Assembly: GCA_002239045.1 (NCBI GenBank)
Contig: MPNN01000006.1
Location: 186,001-250,000 of the forward strand
Direction of reading: 5' to 3'
DNA length: 64,000 bases
Origin: SAR202 cluster bacterium bin127
Lineage (GTDB): Bacteria; Chloroflexota; Dehalococcoidia; Lucifugimonadales; Lucifugimonadaceae
Under the pieces are notes generated by a model. That model ran no database searches. It was given only the letters and a program-made list of their open reading frames with translations, and was not told where the DNA came from. The position numbers were made by a program, and so were the translations under genes. Positions 42,446 to 50,812 of the stretch are shown here, one piece after another. Every line of letters begins with the position of its first letter. Positions within the stretch are counted from its first letter, which is position 1.

Positions 42446-43198
42446 TTAACCCCGCCCGATATACAGCTGCTGGTTCGGGATCACGATCGCTTCTAGCATG
42501 TTCACATCCTCCGGTAGGGTGGCCATTAGGAGGGCGGTTCGGGCTATGTTTTCTGCGCTCATCATGGGTTCGGGGCCTTCGTCTCGGCCGGATCCGGATC
42601 GGGCGTCGGCTCGGCGTTCGACCATGGTGTTGCCGGGGTGGAGAGCGGAGACCGAGATGTTGATGTCACGGCCTTCGATGGCGGCGGATTGGGTAAGTCC
42701 CCAGACAGCGTGTTTCGACGTGGTGTAAGCGGCGGCTGAGTGTCGGGATCGTTGGGCGGCGATGGAACCGATGTTGATGATGCGTCCGCCACCTTGGGGT
42801 CGCATGATTTTGAAGGCTTGTTTGGTGCAGTAGAACATTCCGGTGACGTTGGTGTTCATGACGCGGAGCCACTTTTCGGAGGAGAGGGTTTCGATGGGGT
42901 CGCCTTCGACGGAGCCGGAGTTGTTGACTAGGATGTCGAGTCGTCCATGGGTTTCCATGACGGATTGGAAGACCGATTCAACGCTCGGTTCGTCGGTAAC
43001 GTCCATGGATAGAGGAGTGACCTCGGTGCCAGATGCGGCAGAGATTTCGTCCGCGGTTGCTTGGAGTCGATCCATGTTGCGGGCGGCGATGGTGACGTTT
43101 GCGCCGTTGTTTGCGAAGATGCGGGCGATGCCTTTGCCGATGCCGGTGCCACCGCCGGTAACGAGTGCGATTTTGCCGTCTAGTGCTTCAGTGCTCAA
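42446..43198 (-). CDS. Short-chain dehydrogenase/reductase
   Basis: This 250-residue classical SDR starts at a TTG (43198) with a GGAGG ribosome binding site seven bases upstream. It has the cofactor motif VTGGGTGIGKGIARIF, NNSGS, the catalytic Ser in NIGSIAAQ and Tyr/Lys in YTTSKHAVWG. It would oxidise or reduce an alcohol/ketone with NAD(P). The C-terminus is duplicated as a decayed fragment at 40,885-41,042. It lies 20 bases downstream of the MFS exporter gene and is probably co-transcribed with it. Confidence 0.9.
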   Translation of the reverse strand: MSTEALDGKIALVTGGGTGIGKGIARIFANNGANVTIAARNMDRLQATADEISAASGTEVTPLSMDVTDEPSVESVFQSVMETHGRLDILVNNSGSVEGDPIETLSSEKWLRVMNTNVTGMFYCTKQAFKIMRPQGGGRIINIGSIAAQRSRHSAAAYTTSKHAVWGLTQSAAIEGRDINISVSALHPGNTMVERRADARSGSGRDEGPEPMMSAENIARTALLMATLPEDVNMLEAIVIPNQQLYIGRG

Positions 43199-43218
43199 GG
43201 GTTGTCCTCCGATTTTCG

Positions 43219-44721
43219 CTACGTTTGTTGAGTTTCGTTTTTTCCGGGTTTTGTCAAGAAAGATGTTATGAGAGCTAAGGCTACAATTCCGGTGGCTGCC
43301 AGATAAGCGTATCGCCATCCATCCATGAATGCAGAACCGGCATCGGGTGTGTGTTCGAGTTCGCCAAGTGGGATGTTGTAGCCACGAGCGATCATTACGC
43401 CGGCGATGATTGCGGTGATGACGGCTTGGCCGGAGACGTTTCCGAGATTCCGTGTGAGGTTGATGATCGCGCTCACAAGTCCGTATGTGGATCGGGGGAC
43501 CGAGCCCATGGTTGCGCTGGCGTTGGGTGCGGACCATGCACCCATTGCGAGGCCGTTGATGAGGACGACAACGGCGATGTAAAAGAGGTTCGAGGTGTCG
43601 TTCAGGGTTGCGAGTGCGATGCCGGTGAGGACTAGGAAGAAGAAACCGCCCATCATGAACGGTCGGACGCCGTAGCGGTCTGAGAGCCGACCGAAGACCT
43701 GTGCACCGATGCCCATACCGATGGCCATCATGAGCATTACGCCGGAGGCGAGGATTTCGGGCCAACCGCGGAATGCGACGAGGTAGATCGGTAGGACGAA
43801 CAGTGTGGCAGATGAGCGCATGAATGCGAGGTATCGAGTGATGATGGAGTATTTGAAGACGCTGATTTTGAAGAGTCGGAGGTCTACCATCGGGTGTGGT
43901 GTTTTGAGTTGCCACCATACGAATACGATGAGGGTTGAGATTCCGACGAATGCGCCGGTGATGATGATTGGGGAGCCCCAAGCGAGGGCGAATGGGTTGG
44001 TGATGGTAAGGATGATGATTGCGGTTGCGACGGCGGAGAGGGCAGCTCCGAGCCAGTCATAAGGTGGTCGTTTTTCGCCGGAGAAAGAGCCGATGCGTTC
44101 GTCTTTGAGGATGTACAGGCCCCAGAAGAATGCGACGGCGGTGGGGATTGCCATGAAGATAAAAAGGGCTTGCCACGGCAGGAATTGGAGAGTGACGCCT
44201 GAAACGACGGTCCCAGCCGCGCCACCGATGGCGACGGCGGTGGTTTGGCTTCCGAGTGCTTTACCGCGTTCGTTTTCCGGGAATACGGATGTGGTGATGG
44301 CGGTGGAGACGGATTGGCCCATGGAGCTCCCGATGGACATGATTACGCGGGTAACGATGAGGAATGTGAGGCTGGTAGCGAAAGCGCAGGCGATGGCGCC
44401 ACCGCCGAAGAGGACCATGCCGATGAGGTGGAACTTCTTGCGTCCGATCATGTCGGCGACTTTGCCGAGGGGAACCATGAGGGAGCTGATGGTGAGGGAT
44501 TGTGCGATGACGAGGAGGGATGCTTCTTTGAAGGTGATTCCGAAATCTTCGGCGATGGCGGGTAGAGCGAGGAAGATGATGCTGAAGCTCATCACCATCG
44601 TGACGAGGGAAAGCCCGACGGCCATGAATGCGCGCCACTTGTACCAAGCGTTTTCGGGTGCGCCGGGATCCCAAACAGGCGGGGTAGCCGCGGGTTGCTG
44701 GATGGTCTGGGTGTCTGCCAT
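43219..44721 (-). CDS. MFS transporter, DHA2-type drug exporter
   Basis: This 500-residue membrane protein has about 14 hydrophobic segments. The motif GKVADMIGRKKFHLIGM after the second helix is the MFS motif A, and FGRLSDRYGVRPFMMGG is its repeat in the second half. The size and 14-helix layout suggest the drug:H+ antiporter-2 family. Substrate is unknown. It is followed by an SDR gene, which could modify the same compound. Confidence 0.85.
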   Translation of the reverse strand: MADTQTIQQPAATPPVWDPGAPENAWYKWRAFMAVGLSLVTMVMSFSIIFLALPAIAEDFGITFKEASLLVIAQSLTISSLMVPLGKVADMIGRKKFHLIGMVLFGGGAIACAFATSLTFLIVTRVIMSIGSSMGQSVSTAITTSVFPENERGKALGSQTTAVAIGGAAGTVVSGVTLQFLPWQALFIFMAIPTAVAFFWGLYILKDERIGSFSGEKRPPYDWLGAALSAVATAIIILTITNPFALAWGSPIIITGAFVGISTLIVFVWWQLKTPHPMVDLRLFKISVFKYSIITRYLAFMRSSATLFVLPIYLVAFRGWPEILASGVMLMMAIGMGIGAQVFGRLSDRYGVRPFMMGGFFFLVLTGIALATLNDTSNLFYIAVVVLINGLAMGAWSAPNASATMGSVPRSTYGLVSAIINLTRNLGNVSGQAVITAIIAGVMIARGYNIPLGELEHTPDAGSAFMDGWRYAYLAATGIVALALITSFLTKPGKNETQQT

Positions 44722-44812
44722 TAGGGATGCGACGCACGTGCGTCAGCGAAGGAATGACACTAGAGTATAGCGAAGTGGTTTTTTGAACTAGGATGCGGGT
44801 GGAGGATGTGGA

Positions 44813-44860
44813 CCCCCTTTGTCCTTCGGACATTTCCCCCGCACAGCGGGGGAAACCCTG
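44813..44860. repeat. REP-like element, TCCTTCGGACATTTCCCCC family, copy 2
   Basis: CCCCCTTTGTCCTTCGGAC continues with ATTTCCCCCGCACAGCGGGGGAAACCC. It lies between the MFS gene and the ABC-2 permease. A fragment of the GAACTAGGATG dispersed repeat is at 44,783, immediately upstream. Confidence 0.7.
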
Positions 44861-44938
44861 CTGCCCCGTGCATCCCCCGCTCGCATCGCTTCGCTTGCTC
44901 GCGCCCCCTTACGCTTTGCGAAGGGGGCGTGATGGATG

Positions 44939-45679
44939 TTAGTGGACGTCCATGCGTTTTAGGCGCCAGATGGTGGCTATGTTGGAGAGGATGATTACGG
45001 TTAGCAGGGCGATTATGGCGTATTCGATGGGGGGTAGTTGATTGGAGCCGGATATGGGCGCGTCGATGAGGGTTGAGTTGAGTTCTTGCATTATCGAAAG
45101 GGTGTTGCCGCTGATGCTGACGTATTTCAGGCCGGGTATTGCGGATGAGATGAGTGCCTCGAAGCCGAAGACGTAGACGATTCCGAAGACGACGGCTCGT
45201 GTCGTGAGGGTGCCCACGAAAGCGAACAAAGAGACGAAGGCGATGGATCCGATGAGTATGCCGAAGGCTCCGACGATCGCGGCAGAGTAGGCGTCGTCTT
45301 GGATTACAAGAAGCACGGAGGCAAAGGTGGTGATGGCCAATGGGATGGCGACGATGAATACAGCCGCGAGCATCTTTGGTATCGAGATTTGCCATCGGGC
45401 GATAGGGGAGAGCATGAGGTTGGTGAGAGTTCGGTCTTCGATTTCGTCGGCGAAAACGGGCGCGGCGACGATGAGTGCGATGAGCGGTAGGCCGGTGTTG
45501 AAGATCAGTCGTTGGATGAAACCTTGGGTTGAGTCGCCGTCCCATTCGATGTTGAGGATTTCGCTGACGATGGCGATGACGAGTGGGATTGCGGCAAGTA
45601 ACAGCAGAACCGCGACGCGGCGAATCGAGATCGATTGCCGAAGCGCGAGGATGAAGATTGTTTCTGCGATGGTGCCCAT
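44939..45679 (-). CDS. ABC-2 type transporter permease (system B)
   Basis: This 246-residue permease has about six transmembrane helices. A loop after the second helix reads FADEIEDRTLTNLMLSPIARW, the conserved ABC-2 coupling-helix region. It should work with the ATPase at 45,805-46,758, which lies upstream in the same direction with a REP-like element between them. Substrate unknown. Confidence 0.8.
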   Translation of the reverse strand: MGTIAETIFILALRQSISIRRVAVLLLLAAIPLVIAIVSEILNIEWDGDSTQGFIQRLIFNTGLPLIALIVAAPVFADEIEDRTLTNLMLSPIARWQISIPKMLAAVFIVAIPLAITTFASVLLVIQDDAYSAAIVGAFGILIGSIAFVSLFAFVGTLTTRAVVFGIVYVFGFEALISSAIPGLKYVSISGNTLSIMQELNSTLIDAPISGSNQLPPIEYAIIALLTVIILSNIATIWRLKRMDVH

Positions 45680-45736
45680 TAGTGTTCTTTGCGAAACTCT
45701 AGTCTAGGTAATTTCTCTTTGATCAAGCGGCAACAG

Positions 45737-45783
45737 CCCCCTTTGTCCTTCGGACATTTCCCCCGCCGAGCGGGGGAAACCTA
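45737..45783. repeat. REP-like element, TCCTTCGGACATTTCCCCC family, copy 3
   Basis: CCCCCTTTGTCCTTCGGAC continues with ATTTCCCCCGCCGAGCGGGGGAAACCTA. It is placed inside the ABC operon, between an ATPase gene and its permease, so it is more than a simple terminator. Confidence 0.7.
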
Positions 45784-45804
45784 GGTTAGTGCAATTGCAC
45801 TCCA

Positions 45805-46758
45805 TCAGCCTTCGACCAAGTATGAGAAGACGCTCTCCAGCGAGTCGTCAATGGGTTGGATGCGGGTTAGTCGGACGTTGTTGCGTTGCGCGAGGACTGG
45901 CAAGTCGAGTTGGAGGACGGCGACGTTGGTTGTAAGTACCACGATTGAGCCGTCGGGATCGAACTGGATCGATTGAACGGCAGGTTGTTTGGCGAGTTCG
46001 CCGCCGAGTTGCTTGGGATCGGAGCACTCGATCTTGACGTGATAGGGACGGTCGTCGAGGGCGGCGCGGATGGCGTGGAAATCGCCTTGCGCGGCGAGTT
46101 TACCGTTCACGACAAGAACGACGCTGTCGCTGACGTCTTCGACCTCCTCCAATATATGGGATGAGATGATCACGGAGCGCCCCTCGTCGGCGGTTTGGTG
46201 GAGGATTTCTTGGAAGCGGAGGCGTTGAGTCGGATCGGCTCCGTTGAGCGGTTCGTCGAGGATGAGGAGTTCGGGGTCTCCAACGAGGGCAGCGGCGAGT
46301 CGGATGCGTTGGCGCATGCCGCGGGAGTAGGTTGAGATTTTGCGGTCGAGGGCGAAGGACATGTCGACGCGTTCGATAGCGTTCCGGAGGTGACTCTCTT
46401 CGCGGCGAAGGTCTTTCAGTCTTGCGGATAGGCGGACGAATTCGAGGCCGGTCATGAATTCGTATGCCGACTCGTTCTCGGTCATGATTCCGATGCGTTT
46501 ATAGACGTTGTGGTCGGTACGCGGGTCGGTTTCGAGGAGCCGGACGGTGCCTTCGGATGACGAGTAGAGGCCGCAGATCATGCGCAACAAGGTGGTTTTG
46601 CCGGCACCGTTGGGTCCGAGTAGGCCGGTGATGCCAGATCCGATGTTGAGCGTGATATCGCTGACTGCGACAACGTTCCCGAACCATTTGGAAACCGAAT
46701 CCAAAGAGACGATGGCGTCGTTGCCGGCGTGGTTGTTTATTTCGGACCGGGTTTGCAC
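45805..46758 (-). CDS. ABC transporter ATP-binding protein (system B)
   Basis: This 317-residue CcmA-type ATPase has Walker A LLGPNGAGKTTLLRM, signature YSRGMRQRIRLAAAL, Walker B LLILDEPLNGADP and the switch His in VIISSHILEEVEDV. About 80 extra C-terminal residues form the usual exporter-type tail domain. It follows the permease of system A by four bases, so all four ABC genes form one minus-strand operon. Confidence 0.88.
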   Translation of the reverse strand: MQTRSEINNHAGNDAIVSLDSVSKWFGNVVAVSDITLNIGSGITGLLGPNGAGKTTLLRMICGLYSSSEGTVRLLETDPRTDHNVYKRIGIMTENESAYEFMTGLEFVRLSARLKDLRREESHLRNAIERVDMSFALDRKISTYSRGMRQRIRLAAALVGDPELLILDEPLNGADPTQRLRFQEILHQTADEGRSVIISSHILEEVEDVSDSVVLVVNGKLAAQGDFHAIRAALDDRPYHVKIECSDPKQLGGELAKQPAVQSIQFDPDGSIVVLTTNVAVLQLDLPVLAQRNNVRLTRIQPIDDSLESVFSYLVEG

Positions 46759-46762
46759 GGGA

Positions 46763-47680
46763 TCATCTTTGTCTCGAATAGAAGCTCCACGTCGCGAAGA
46801 TGGAGCCTGCGGTTAATAGGGCGACCCATACGATGGGTATGAACATGTTGAGATCGTTGGATTCGTTGTAGGTTCCGAAGAAGATCGATGGCATGACATT
46901 GGCGTTGATGTCGATGAGATTTACGAGCGCGATTAGTTCGCTGATTGACTCTTGTAGTTCGAAAAGGTTGACGATCAGTTCGGCGAATGTCGAGATCATG
47001 ATGACGCCGATGACGATCAGCGTTGCGATCATCCGCCGATCGGTCATGGAGCTGATGGCGATGGTCAATGATGTTGTGAAGATGGCGAAGACGATGCCGT
47101 TGCCGAGGAATCGGGGAATGTCGAGCCAGTTGTCTTGGGCGTGGCCGAGTGAATCTGCGACGCCAAATAGTAGCCCGATCCAGTATGTGATGTGCGGCAG
47201 GATGGAGGCGGCGAGGATGAGTATGAACAGAGCGCACCATCTTGCACCTAGGTAGTCGAACATGGTGATGGGTCGGACGAAGTAGAGGTGGATGACTCGG
47301 TTTCGCCGATCTGGGCACACGAGTTCGGGGCCGACGAATGCGGCGAATATGAGGATCATGAACGAAATTACGGCCGTCAGTTCGAGATGGCCTGGCAGGT
47401 CGACGGGTAACCCGCCTTCGGTTTCGTCGACGTCGAAGCCGATTTGTTCGAAAAACGCACCGAGGGCTGCAAAGACGAGGCCGGTGGCGATGGTTGGGGA
47501 TAGGACTAGCCAGGGGAGGAATTTGGCCCATCCGCCGCGTCCGATACCCATGCCGTTTTTGACGCCGTCCCACAACATGGTCTTCCACGCGCGGCTACGA
47601 CCTTCGCGTTCGCCAGCGTAGGACTGGTAACCGATGTCGAAGACGGTTCCGGTGCGTTCTGTGTTTTGGTCTGTGGTCAC
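46763..47680 (-). CDS. ABC-2 type transporter permease (system A)
   Basis: This 305-residue protein has about six transmembrane segments, with VGPELVCPDRRNRVIHLYF and RPITMFDYLGARW forming the ABC-2 coupling region. It lies three bases after the ATPase of system A and four before the ATPase of system B. Together these suggest two linked exporters, or one heteromeric exporter with two ATPases and two permeases. Confidence 0.8.
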   Translation of the reverse strand: MTTDQNTERTGTVFDIGYQSYAGEREGRSRAWKTMLWDGVKNGMGIGRGGWAKFLPWLVLSPTIATGLVFAALGAFFEQIGFDVDETEGGLPVDLPGHLELTAVISFMILIFAAFVGPELVCPDRRNRVIHLYFVRPITMFDYLGARWCALFILILAASILPHITYWIGLLFGVADSLGHAQDNWLDIPRFLGNGIVFAIFTTSLTIAISSMTDRRMIATLIVIGVIMISTFAELIVNLFELQESISELIALVNLIDINANVMPSIFFGTYNESNDLNMFIPIVWVALLTAGSIFATWSFYSRQR

Positions 47681-47683
47681 GGA

Positions 47684-48595
47684 TTAGTTGGAGCGGAAGA
47701 GGTCGATTAGTGCTCGTTGACGTGGGCCCATGCGGACGAGTCTGGCTTCGGATGCAACGAGAGCGTCGCGGACGGCGTCGAATTTCGCTCCATCGACATC
47801 GGGTATCGATACCGCGATACCTTCGGAAGTGTGCTCGATGTTGCGATTAGTCAGTTCCGCCGCAAACCGGTCGCGGTTGTTGGCGACCTCGACGTAGATG
47901 AGCTCAGTCTCTTGGGTGAGGGATGCGACATCTGAGGATTCTTTGACGCGTCCGAGGTCGAGTAGGACGATGTTGTCGCATGTTCGCTCGACGTCTTGCA
48001 TGAGGTGAGTTGACAGTACGACGCTGATGCCGAATTCTCGGGCGATACGGCGGATGAGGTTTAGCATCTCGGTGCGGCCGGTAGGGTCGAGGCCTGCGGT
48101 CGGCTCGTCGAGGAGGATTAGCACGGGGTCATGGACGAGGGCTTGGGCGAGTTTGACGCGCTGTTTCATTCCTGTTGAGTAGCCACCGATGGGGCGGTAA
48201 CGCTCCTCAAAGAGTCCGACGTGGCGGAGGGTGTCGGCGGCGAGTGCTCGAGAGCGTGACGGGGGGATACCGCTCACTTCGGCCATGTGGGTCAGAAAGT
48301 TTGCGGCCGACTGGTTAGGGGGCAGGCAGTCGTGTTCGGGCATGTAACCCAAACGGGTTCGTGCATAGGGGTCTCGAGTATCGTCGCCCATGACGAGTGC
48401 GGAGCCGGATGTGGCGTCGGTGAGGCCGAGGAAGATGCGGATGGCGGTCGATTTTCCGGCGCCGTTGGGACCTAATAGGCCAGTGATGCCGGGGCCGACG
48501 GTGAAGGATGCCGAGTCTAGGGCCTGGACGTTGCCGTAGAGTTTGGTGAGATTGCGCGCCTCAAGGAGGGGAGCACTAGAAATCGGAACGGCCAT
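47684..48595 (-). CDS. ABC transporter ATP-binding protein (system A)
   Basis: This 303-residue ATPase has Walker A LLGPNGAGKSTAIRIFL, signature YSTGMKQRVKLAQAL, Walker B LILLDEPTAGLDPTG and VVLSTHLMQDVERT. The C-terminal tail is typical of ABC-2 exporters (drug, polysaccharide or lipid export). It heads the four-gene operon that continues to 44,939. Confidence 0.88.
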   Translation of the reverse strand: MAVPISSAPLLEARNLTKLYGNVQALDSASFTVGPGITGLLGPNGAGKSTAIRIFLGLTDATSGSALVMGDDTRDPYARTRLGYMPEHDCLPPNQSAANFLTHMAEVSGIPPSRSRALAADTLRHVGLFEERYRPIGGYSTGMKQRVKLAQALVHDPVLILLDEPTAGLDPTGRTEMLNLIRRIAREFGISVVLSTHLMQDVERTCDNIVLLDLGRVKESSDVASLTQETELIYVEVANNRDRFAAELTNRNIEHTSEGIAVSIPDVDGAKFDAVRDALVASEARLVRMGPRQRALIDLFRSN

Positions 48596-48673
48596 AGTTG
48601 AATGTTAGTTTCAGTCGTGGAAAAAGTATCGTGTTGGGTAGGTTTGGGGTGCGGTGCCGCAGTCGCCGTTTTA

Positions 48674-49507
48674 CTAGACGTCCAGTCGGTAGAAGTCGAT
48701 GGCAGTTTGGCCGAAGACGTAATCGGATTGTTCCTGGGGTAGGTTTTTGAGCATTTCACGGACGGAGTTGGCCCAGTTGGGGTAGGTTGTGCCTTGAGTT
48801 GAGACGGGCCAGTCGGAGCCGAACATTAGGCGGTCGACGCCGAACATGCCGATGACGTGGTGGACGTATGGCGATAGATCGTCGATGGTCCAGTTTTCCA
48901 TGTCGGCTTCGGTGGTCATGCCGGAGACCTTGCAACGCATGCCGTCGATGGATGAGACGTCGCGGAGGCGGGTGAGCCATGGTTCGACTTCGCCCTCTTT
49001 GATGTTGGGTTTGGCGATGTGGTCGATAACGGCACGGAGGTCTGGGACGTGCTCCATGATGCGGGGTACGAAGGGTAGGTTCCAAGGGCGGACTAGGAAG
49101 TCGTAGCAGAGACCGCGTCGTTCGACTTCTTTGAGGCCTTGGATCGGGGCGTCGCCAGCAAGCCAACCGTGATCCTCATCCATTTCCCAAAGATGGCGGA
49201 CGCCTTTGAAGTACTGGCTTTGCTGGAGATCGTCGAGGATTTCGCCGACGTCGGGCTCGCTGAGGTCGACCCATCCCACGACTCCGGCGACGAAGTCATT
49301 ATTCTCAGCGATTTCGAGGCACCATTTGGTCTCTTCGACGGAGGCGTGCGCTTGAACGATGACGGTCTTATCAACTGCGGCTTCTGCGAGTAGGGGTCGC
49401 AGTTCATCAGGTCCGTAATTGACCCGAATCGGACTGCCTTCGGGCATCCAATCGTAAGGTCGCAGGTCTAGGTCCCAGAAGTGGTGGTGGCTATCGACTA
49501 CGGTCAT
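48674..49507 (-). CDS. Amidohydrolase-2 family metal-dependent hydrolase
   Basis: This 277-residue TIM-barrel hydrolase has the N-terminal metal pair DSHHHFWDLDLRPYDW, an internal His in VIDHIAKPNI and a late Asp in RLMFGSDWPVS. This pattern is shared by 2-pyrone-4,6-dicarboxylate lactonase and sugar lactonases of the L-fuconolactonase type. It fits the catabolic theme of the window. The natural substrate cannot be chosen from sequence alone. Confidence 0.82.
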   Translation of the reverse strand: MTVVDSHHHFWDLDLRPYDWMPEGSPIRVNYGPDELRPLLAEAAVDKTVIVQAHASVEETKWCLEIAENNDFVAGVVGWVDLSEPDVGEILDDLQQSQYFKGVRHLWEMDEDHGWLAGDAPIQGLKEVERRGLCYDFLVRPWNLPFVPRIMEHVPDLRAVIDHIAKPNIKEGEVEPWLTRLRDVSSIDGMRCKVSGMTTEADMENWTIDDLSPYVHHVIGMFGVDRLMFGSDWPVSTQGTTYPNWANSVREMLKNLPQEQSDYVFGQTAIDFYRLDV

Positions 49508-49679
49508 GGTTTGGTTGTGTTGGCCCCCCTTGGGCCGCCCCGTTTGCCCTCACCCGCTGAGCGGGTGGGGGGATCCTTGCGGGTGGATGAGATGTTGGCG
49601 TGGCGCTTCGTACGTTTCTCCAAACGCGCGGGAATATGCACCGCTAGATTTCGGACATTTCCCCGACTCGTGCGAGTGT

Positions 49680-49726
49680 GCCCCCTTGGTCCTTCGGACA
49701 TTTCCCACGTTAACGGGGGAAACCTG
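49680..49726. repeat. REP-like element, TCCTTCGGACATTTCCC family, copy 4, with degenerate neighbour
   Basis: CCCCCTTGGTCCTTCGGAC continues ATTTCCCACGTTAACGGGGGAAACC. A partial copy, TTTCGGACATTTCCCCGACTCG, lies just before at about 49,647-49,670. A degenerate CTCACCCGCTGAGCGGGTGGG palindrome lies at about 49,549-49,569. Confidence 0.6.
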
Positions 49727-49730
49727 ATCG

Positions 49731-50453
49731 TTATCGGGCGATGGTTCCGATGGCGGGTTCGCCTCTGATGGCGGTTCCGTGGCTGCCGGCGAAGTTGGCG
49801 TCGGCGAACCAGAGGACACCGTCTTTGGAGGAAAAGCCGTGGATAAACGGGTCTTCAGGCCCCATCGTGATGCGGTCCATCTCGGCACCAGACTCTTTGT
49901 TGTAGAGGACTACTACGTTGTCGGTGGTGTGCGCGCACCAGATCCCGTCGTCGCCTTCCAAGGCGAGGCCGTGCAGGCGCTCGAGCTCGACCTCGAACAT
50001 GTGAACAACCTTGAAGTCGTCTGATGGGTCGACGAGGTAGATAGCTTTGGGGTTGAATGCAGTAACCCAGAGCAGGCTCTGGTCGTGGTCCCACTCGATG
50101 CCATGAATGCCGCCACCGTCTGGGGTGCGCCATCGGTCGACGGTTTCGCCGGTGTCCATATCGCACTTGACGACGTAGCCGAGGTGGGTGTCGGTGCTTC
50201 GGTAGGGGCGGGAGACGGTGGTGCCGTTGGACCCGGTCCAGATGTGTCCGTCGCCGACGGTGATGCCGGAGCCGTTCTCGGTGCCGGTGTACACAGTTCT
50301 GAGGACGTTGCCGGCTTCGTCGATCACATAGACGTTGTCCGTAAGTTGGTCCATCACGAACAACTGGTCGTTGTACCACTGCAGGCCGTTCGGCATTTCA
50401 CATGGAGACGGGATGGTTGTTCCCACCATCGATTTCGTCGCTGTCATCGTCAT
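49731..50453 (-). CDS. Beta-propeller protein, SMP-30/NHL-like
   Basis: This 240-residue protein contains repeating WTG/LWV-type blades such as ITVGDGHIWTGSNG, WDHDQSLLWVTAFNPKAIYL and GDDGIWCAHTTDNVVVLY. They fit a six-bladed propeller like SMP-30/gluconolactonase or strictosidine-synthase-like proteins. No signal peptide is seen, so it is probably cytoplasmic. The first ATG and one two codons later are both possible. Substrate unknown. It neighbours the amidohydrolase, which may point to a lactone-processing pair. Confidence 0.65.
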   Translation of the reverse strand: MTMTATKSMVGTTIPSPCEMPNGLQWYNDQLFVMDQLTDNVYVIDEAGNVLRTVYTGTENGSGITVGDGHIWTGSNGTTVSRPYRSTDTHLGYVVKCDMDTGETVDRWRTPDGGGIHGIEWDHDQSLLWVTAFNPKAIYLVDPSDDFKVVHMFEVELERLHGLALEGDDGIWCAHTTDNVVVLYNKESGAEMDRITMGPEDPFIHGFSSKDGVLWFADANFAGSHGTAIRGEPAIGTIAR

Positions 50454-50599
50454 ATTTGACGCTCCAATCGCAATGTTGTTTTGCTCAATCCTAGTGCAAG
50501 TAGTTTAACTTGAAAGCATCTCCGGCGCGCCATTTGAACCAATCGATCTCGGATTGCCGCAGGGTGTCACGGCGACAATAGAAAAGACGGAGACCGGGT

Positions 50600-50812
50600 G
50601 TGTTAGAATAGTTGTGCGTGAGAGTAGGCGAAACTAAAGACCCGATTCAACGGGCAATCTACCTAAACCACCGGTTTAACCGAACCCTCCTGACGCCTAC
50701 GGAGAAGATGCTTGGATGCTGTGCAGCTGTCCAATCGAGACGGCGATCATACAACCTGAGACATACATCGAATAACAGGGAGAGGCGGTTGAAATGATAA
50801 GGAAACAATCGC
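50600..50812 (+). ncRNA. Possible structured leader RNA upstream of the NYN-domain gene
   Basis: A TAGAAT hexamer (50604-50609) is followed by a 200-base untranslated stretch with clear pairing potential. GTAGGCG (50624-50630) and CGCCTAC (50694-50700) are perfect complements enclosing a hairpin, CCCG-ATTCAA-CGGG, and CCGGTTTAACCG. CTCC/GGAG lies further on. A 61-residue frame exists here, but it has no family resemblance. I do not recognise a known riboswitch or small RNA class. Bases 50,454-50,599 show nothing notable. Confidence 0.35.

Noticed and set aside
42446..43981. A 511-codon open frame covering the SDR and continuing into the MFS region
   Set aside because: The first 250 codons are Arg/His-rich shadow of the MFS gene; the real SDR starts at the TTG at 43,198 with a GGAGG ribosome binding site.
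50612..50797. A 61-codon open frame as a gene
   Set aside because: No ribosome binding site, no family resemblance and extensive base pairing; more likely leader sequence.
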